NCBI RefSeq assembly: GCF_000003605.2 | Contig: NW_003116351.1 | Coordinates: 1-25,859 of the forward strand | Direction: 5' to 3' | From: Saccoglossus kowalevskii | Lineage: Eukaryota > Hemichordata > Enteropneusta > Harrimaniidae | DNA length: 25,859 nt | In this document: piece by piece, positions 23,223 to 25,859 of the stretch | Numbering within the stretch: position 1 is the first letter of the stretch | Layout of the letters: each line of letters opens with the position of its first letter | The notes under the pieces: generated by a model | Seen by the model: the letters and a program-made list of their open reading frames with translations, nothing else | Database searches by the model: none | What the model was told of the DNA's origin: nothing | Program-made: the position numbers and the translations under genes

Positions 23223-24216
23223 CGGCTTGAGTTACTAGTACTTTAGTTGATGACAGTGAGTGTAAAGAAACGACTTTAGTTACTAGTACTTTAGTTGATG
23301 ACACTGAGTGTAAGGAAATGACTTGAGTTACTTGTATTTTAGTTGATGACACTGGGTGTAAGGGAATGACTTTAGTTACTTGTATTTTAGTTGATGACAC
23401 TGTGTGTAAGGGAATGACTTGAGTTTCTAGTATTATAGTTGATGACACTGGGTGCAAGGGAACGTCTTTAGTTACTTTTATTTTAGTTGATGACACTGAG
23501 TGTAAGGGAATGACTTGAGTTACTTGTATTTCAGTTGATGGCACTGAGTGTAAGGGAATAAATCGAGTTACTAGTATTTTAGTCCATGACACTGAGTGAA
23601 AGGAAACGGCTTGAGTTACTAGTATTTTAGTCCATGACACTGAGTGTAAAGGAACGACTTTAGTTACTAGTACTTTAGTTGATGACACTGAGTGTAAGGA
23701 AATGACTTGAGTTACTTGTATTTTAGTTGATGATACTGAGTGTAAGGGAATGACTTGAGTTTCTTGTATTTTAATTAATGACACTGAGTGTAACGGAACG
23801 ACTTGAGTTACTAGTATTTTAGTTGATGACACTGAGTGTAAGGGAATGACTTGAGTTACTAGTATTTTAGTTGATGACACTGAGTGTAAGGAAATGACTT
23901 GAGTTACTTTTATTTTAGTTGACGACACTGTGTGTAAGGGAATGACTTGAGTTTCTAGTATTATAGTTGAAGACACTGGGTGCAAGGGAACGACTTTAGT
24001 TACTTGTATTTTAGTTGATGACACTGAGTGTAAGGGAATGTCTTGAGTTACTTGTATTTCAGTTGATGGCATCGAGTGTAAGGGAATGAATTGAGTTACT
24101 AGGATTTTAGTCCATGACACTGAGTGAAAGGAAACGGCTTGAGTTACTAGTATTTTAGTCCATGACACTGAGTGTAAAGGAACGACTATAGTTACTAGTA
24201 CTTTAGTTGATGACAC
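23223..24216. repeat. Segmental HOR copy F2, partner of 14395-15388
   Basis: It is collinear with the partner at offset 8828. A private gttgacgacac near 23927 distinguishes it. Confidence 0.9.
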
Positions 24217-24240
24217 TGAGTGTAAGGAAATGACTTGAGT
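23905..24240. repeat. Eight-copy 7-monomer HOR block, copy 8
   Basis: All family markers are present, including the ending in gagtgtaaggaaatgac that also occurs in copies 1, 2, 3, 5 and 6. Confidence 0.87.
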
Positions 24241-24314
24241 TACTTGTATTTTAGTTGATGACACTGAGTGCAAGGGAATGACTTGAGTTTTTTGTATTTT
24301 AGTTAATGACACTG

Positions 24315-24420
24315 AGTGTAAGGAACGACTTGAGTTACTAGCATTTTAGTTGATGACACTGAGTGTAAGGAATGACTTGAGTTACTAGTATTTTAGTTGA
24401 TGCACTGAGTTGTAAGGGAA
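24315..24420. other. Cluster of private indels at a HOR boundary
   Basis: The stretch has gtgtaaggaacgac and gtgtaaggaatgac, each one G shorter than the paralogues at about 8590 and 9500. It then has gatgcactgagttgtaaggg with an extra T. A further extra T (tatttttagttg) lies at about 24631. The F2 block ends just to the left and the E2 block starts at the right edge, so this may be either a real breakpoint or a poorly resolved join. Confidence 0.65.
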
Positions 24421-25666
24421 TGACTTGAGTTACTTGTATTTCAGTTGATGGCATCGAGTGTAAGGGAATGAATTGAGTTACTAGTATTTTAGTCCATGAC
24501 ACTGAGTGAAAGGAAACGGCTTGAGTTACTAGTATTTTAGTCCTTGACACTGAGAGTAAAGGAACGACTTTAGTTACTAGTACTTTAGTTGATGACACTG
24601 AGTGTAAGGAAATGACTTCAGTTACTTGTATTTTTAGTTGATGACACTGTGTGTAAGGGAATGAATTGAGTTTCTAGTATTATAGTTGATGACACTGGGT
24701 GCAAGGGAACGACTTTAGTTACTTGTATTTTAGTTGATGACACTGAGTGTAAGGGAATGACTTAAGTTACTTGTATTTCAGTTGATGGCACCGAGTGTAA
24801 GGGAACGAATCGAGTTACTAGTATTTTAGTCCATGACACTGAGTGTAAAGAAACGACTTTAGTTACTAGTACTTTAGTTGATGACACTGAGTGTAAGGAA
24901 ATGACTTGAGTTACTTGTATTTTAGTTGATGACACTGAGTGTAAGGGAATGACTTGAGTTTCTTGTATTTTAATTAATGACACTGAGTGTAACGGAACGA
25001 CTTGAGTTACTAGTATTTTAGATGATGACACTGAGTGTAAGGGAATGACTTGTGTTACTAGTATTTTAGTTGATGCACTGAGTGTAAGGAAATGACTTGA
25101 GTTACTAGTATTTTAGTTGATGCACTGAGTGTAATGGAATGACTTGCGTTTCTAGTATTTTAGTTAATGACACTGAGTGTAAGGGAACGACTTGAGTTAC
25201 TAGTAATTGCGTTGATGACACTGGGTGTAAGGGAACGACTTGAGTTACTAGTATTTTAGTTAATGACACTGAGTGTAAGGAAATGACTTGAGTTACTAGT
25301 ACTTTAGTTGATGGTACTGTGTGTAAGGTAATGACTTGAGTTTCTAGTATTTTAGTCCATGACACTGAGTGAAAGGAAACGGCTTGAGTTACTAGTATTT
25401 TAGTCCATGACACTGAGTGTAAAAGAAAGACTTTAGTTACTAGTACTTTAGTTGATGACAGTGAGTGTAAAGAAACGACTTTAGTTACTAGTACTTTAGT
25501 TGATGACACTGAGTGTAAGGAAATGACTTGAGTTACTTGTATTTTAGTTGATGACACTGGGTGTAAGGGAATGACTTTAGTTACTTGTATTTTAGTTGAT
25601 GACACTGTGTGTAAGGGAATGACTTGAGTTTCTAGTATTATAGTTGATGACACTGGGTGCAAGGGA
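24411..25666. repeat. Segmental HOR copy E2, partner of 13380-14633
   Basis: It is the second copy at offset 11031-11033. It shares the two consecutive 47-bp monomers (about 25073 and 25121), the gatgatgac unit and the in-frame stop allele gacttaagtt with the partner. Confidence 0.9.
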
Positions 25667-25859
25667 ATCACTTGAGTTACTAGTACTTTAGTTGATGACA
25701 GTGAGTGTAAAGAAACGACTTTAGTTACTAGTACTTTAGTTGATGACACTGAGTGTAAGGAAATGACTTGAGTTACTTGTATTTTAGTTGATGACACTGG
25801 GTGTTAGGGAATGACTTTAGTTACTTGTATTTTAGTTGATGACACTGTGTGTAAGGGAA
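25433..25859. repeat. Tandem duplication of a 5-monomer block (240 bp) running off the window
   Basis: Bases 25441-25619 and 25681-25859 fall in the same columns 240 bp apart and differ at one visible base (gtgtaaggga near 25561 against gtgttaggga near 25801). Shared markers are gacagtgag (25457/25697), gtaaagaaacgac and gggtgt. The second copy is cut by the window end. Confidence 0.9.

Larger units (their letters stand above)
1..25859. repeat. 48-bp satellite DNA array filling the window (about 540 head-to-tail monomers)
   Basis: Every line of the window is a variant of one 48-bp unit, always in the same orientation, with no interrupting unique sequence. The commonest form has 14 A, 17 T, 13 G and 4 C, so G strongly exceeds C on the plus strand. 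The unit runs from gttgatgacactgag through gtgtaagggaatgac to ttactagtatttta. Variation is concentrated at a limited set of sites: gtt/gtc/gta at the start, gac/ggc/gat, gagtg/gggtg/gtgtg, gtaa/gcaa/gaaa, gggaa/ggaaa, atgac/acgac, ttgag/tttag/ttcag, ttact/tttct, agtatt/tgtatt/agtact. Variants recur in fixed orders, giving higher-order repeats. The array continues beyond both window edges. Such arrays are typical of eukaryotic centromeric, pericentromeric or subtelomeric heterochromatin; the exact location and species cannot be inferred. No gene, RNA gene or mobile element was found inside it. Confidence 0.97.

Noticed and set aside
1813-25130. Programmed ribosomal frameshifting at the 47-bp monomers to rejoin the frames
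   Set aside because: The one-base loss (gatgcactg) shows no slippery heptamer and downstream pseudoknot arrangement, and other breaks are plain stop codons that frameshifting would not solve.
95-25797. About 37 long minus-strand open frames as genes for a secreted, adhesive or beta-solenoid repeat protein
   Set aside because: They are pieces of one satellite frame, opened at in-repeat GTG codons, closed by 47-bp monomers or recurrent stop alleles, without any non-repeat domain or amino-acid-level constraint.
1-25859. CRISPR array
   Set aside because: There are no unique spacers between conserved repeats; the 48-bp unit is contiguous and itself variable, and no cas genes are present.
1-25859. 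Telomeric or subtelomeric simple repeats, transposon ends or target-site duplications
   Set aside because: I saw no short telomere-type tandem repeat, no terminal inverted repeats, and no open frame resembling transposase or reverse transcriptase.
1-25859. TATA boxes, polyadenylation signals or promoters in the tattttag stretches
   Set aside because: The motif is present in nearly every monomer as part of the repeat consensus and has no associated gene, so it carries no positional information.
2700-25859. All recent tandem periods being odd numbers of monomers (3, 5, 7, 9, 19)
   Set aside because: The sample is small, and the 479-bp spacing between 47-bp monomers near 5317 and 5796 suggests an even (10-unit) spacing as well.

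Overview
The whole 25,859-base window is one head-to-tail tandem array of a 48-bp, AT-rich (about 65% A+T) satellite monomer, roughly 540 units. It fills the window edge to edge, and both ends fall inside the array. I found no unique sequence longer than a few bases, no inverted unit, no transposon, no RNA gene and no supportable protein gene. A pure array of this length with layered higher-order repeats (HORs) points to eukaryotic heterochromatin, such as a centromeric, pericentromeric or subtelomeric satellite or a giant minisatellite. Nothing in the window names the species. A frequent CG/TG alternation fits a genome with CpG methylation, but that is inference.

Monomer (plus strand): it reads from GTTGATGACACTGAG through TGTAAGGGAATGACTTGAG to TTACTAGTATTTTA. 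It carries two short dyads, ACACT-G-AGTGT and TACTAGTA, and an internal imperfect duplication (ATGACaCTGAGT / ATGACTTGAGT). Variant monomers differ at a limited set of sites, for example actagta/acttgta/agtactt, gggaatgac/gggaacgac/ggaaatgac, gttgatgac/gtccatgac/gttaatgac, gagtgtaa/gggtgcaa/gtgtgtaa. A recurrent 47-bp form has gatgcactg instead of gatgacactg.

Layout: variant monomers occur in fixed orders that are copied again and again. Bases 60-2300 recur at about 10.3-13.0 kb. Bases 3410-3985 recur at 6570-7145, and 4195-5570 recur at 7597-8925. A 19-unit block at 8.2-8.9 kb is repeated 911 bp downstream. Bases 13.38-14.63 kb recur at 24.41-25.67 kb, 14.40-15.39 kb at 23.22-24.22 kb, and 15.06-17.46 kb at 19.77-21.93 kb. 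Very recent local tandem duplications of 3, 5, 7 and 9 units are visible at 13.0, 25.4, 17.7 and 18.7 kb. One 7-unit block occurs eight times. Copies differ by whole-monomer insertions or losses of 1, 5 or 10 units, the pattern expected of unequal exchange or replication slippage in phase with the monomer.

Coding potential: because 48 is divisible by three and one of six frames of the monomer lacks a stop, the minus strand shows about 37 open stretches (up to 550 codons) of a degenerate 16-residue repeat, SSTKILVTQVIPLHSV. I read these as by-products of the satellite. They begin mostly at in-repeat GTG codons, are broken by the 47-bp monomers and by recurring stop alleles, and most monomer variants change amino acids. 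I therefore annotate no gene.
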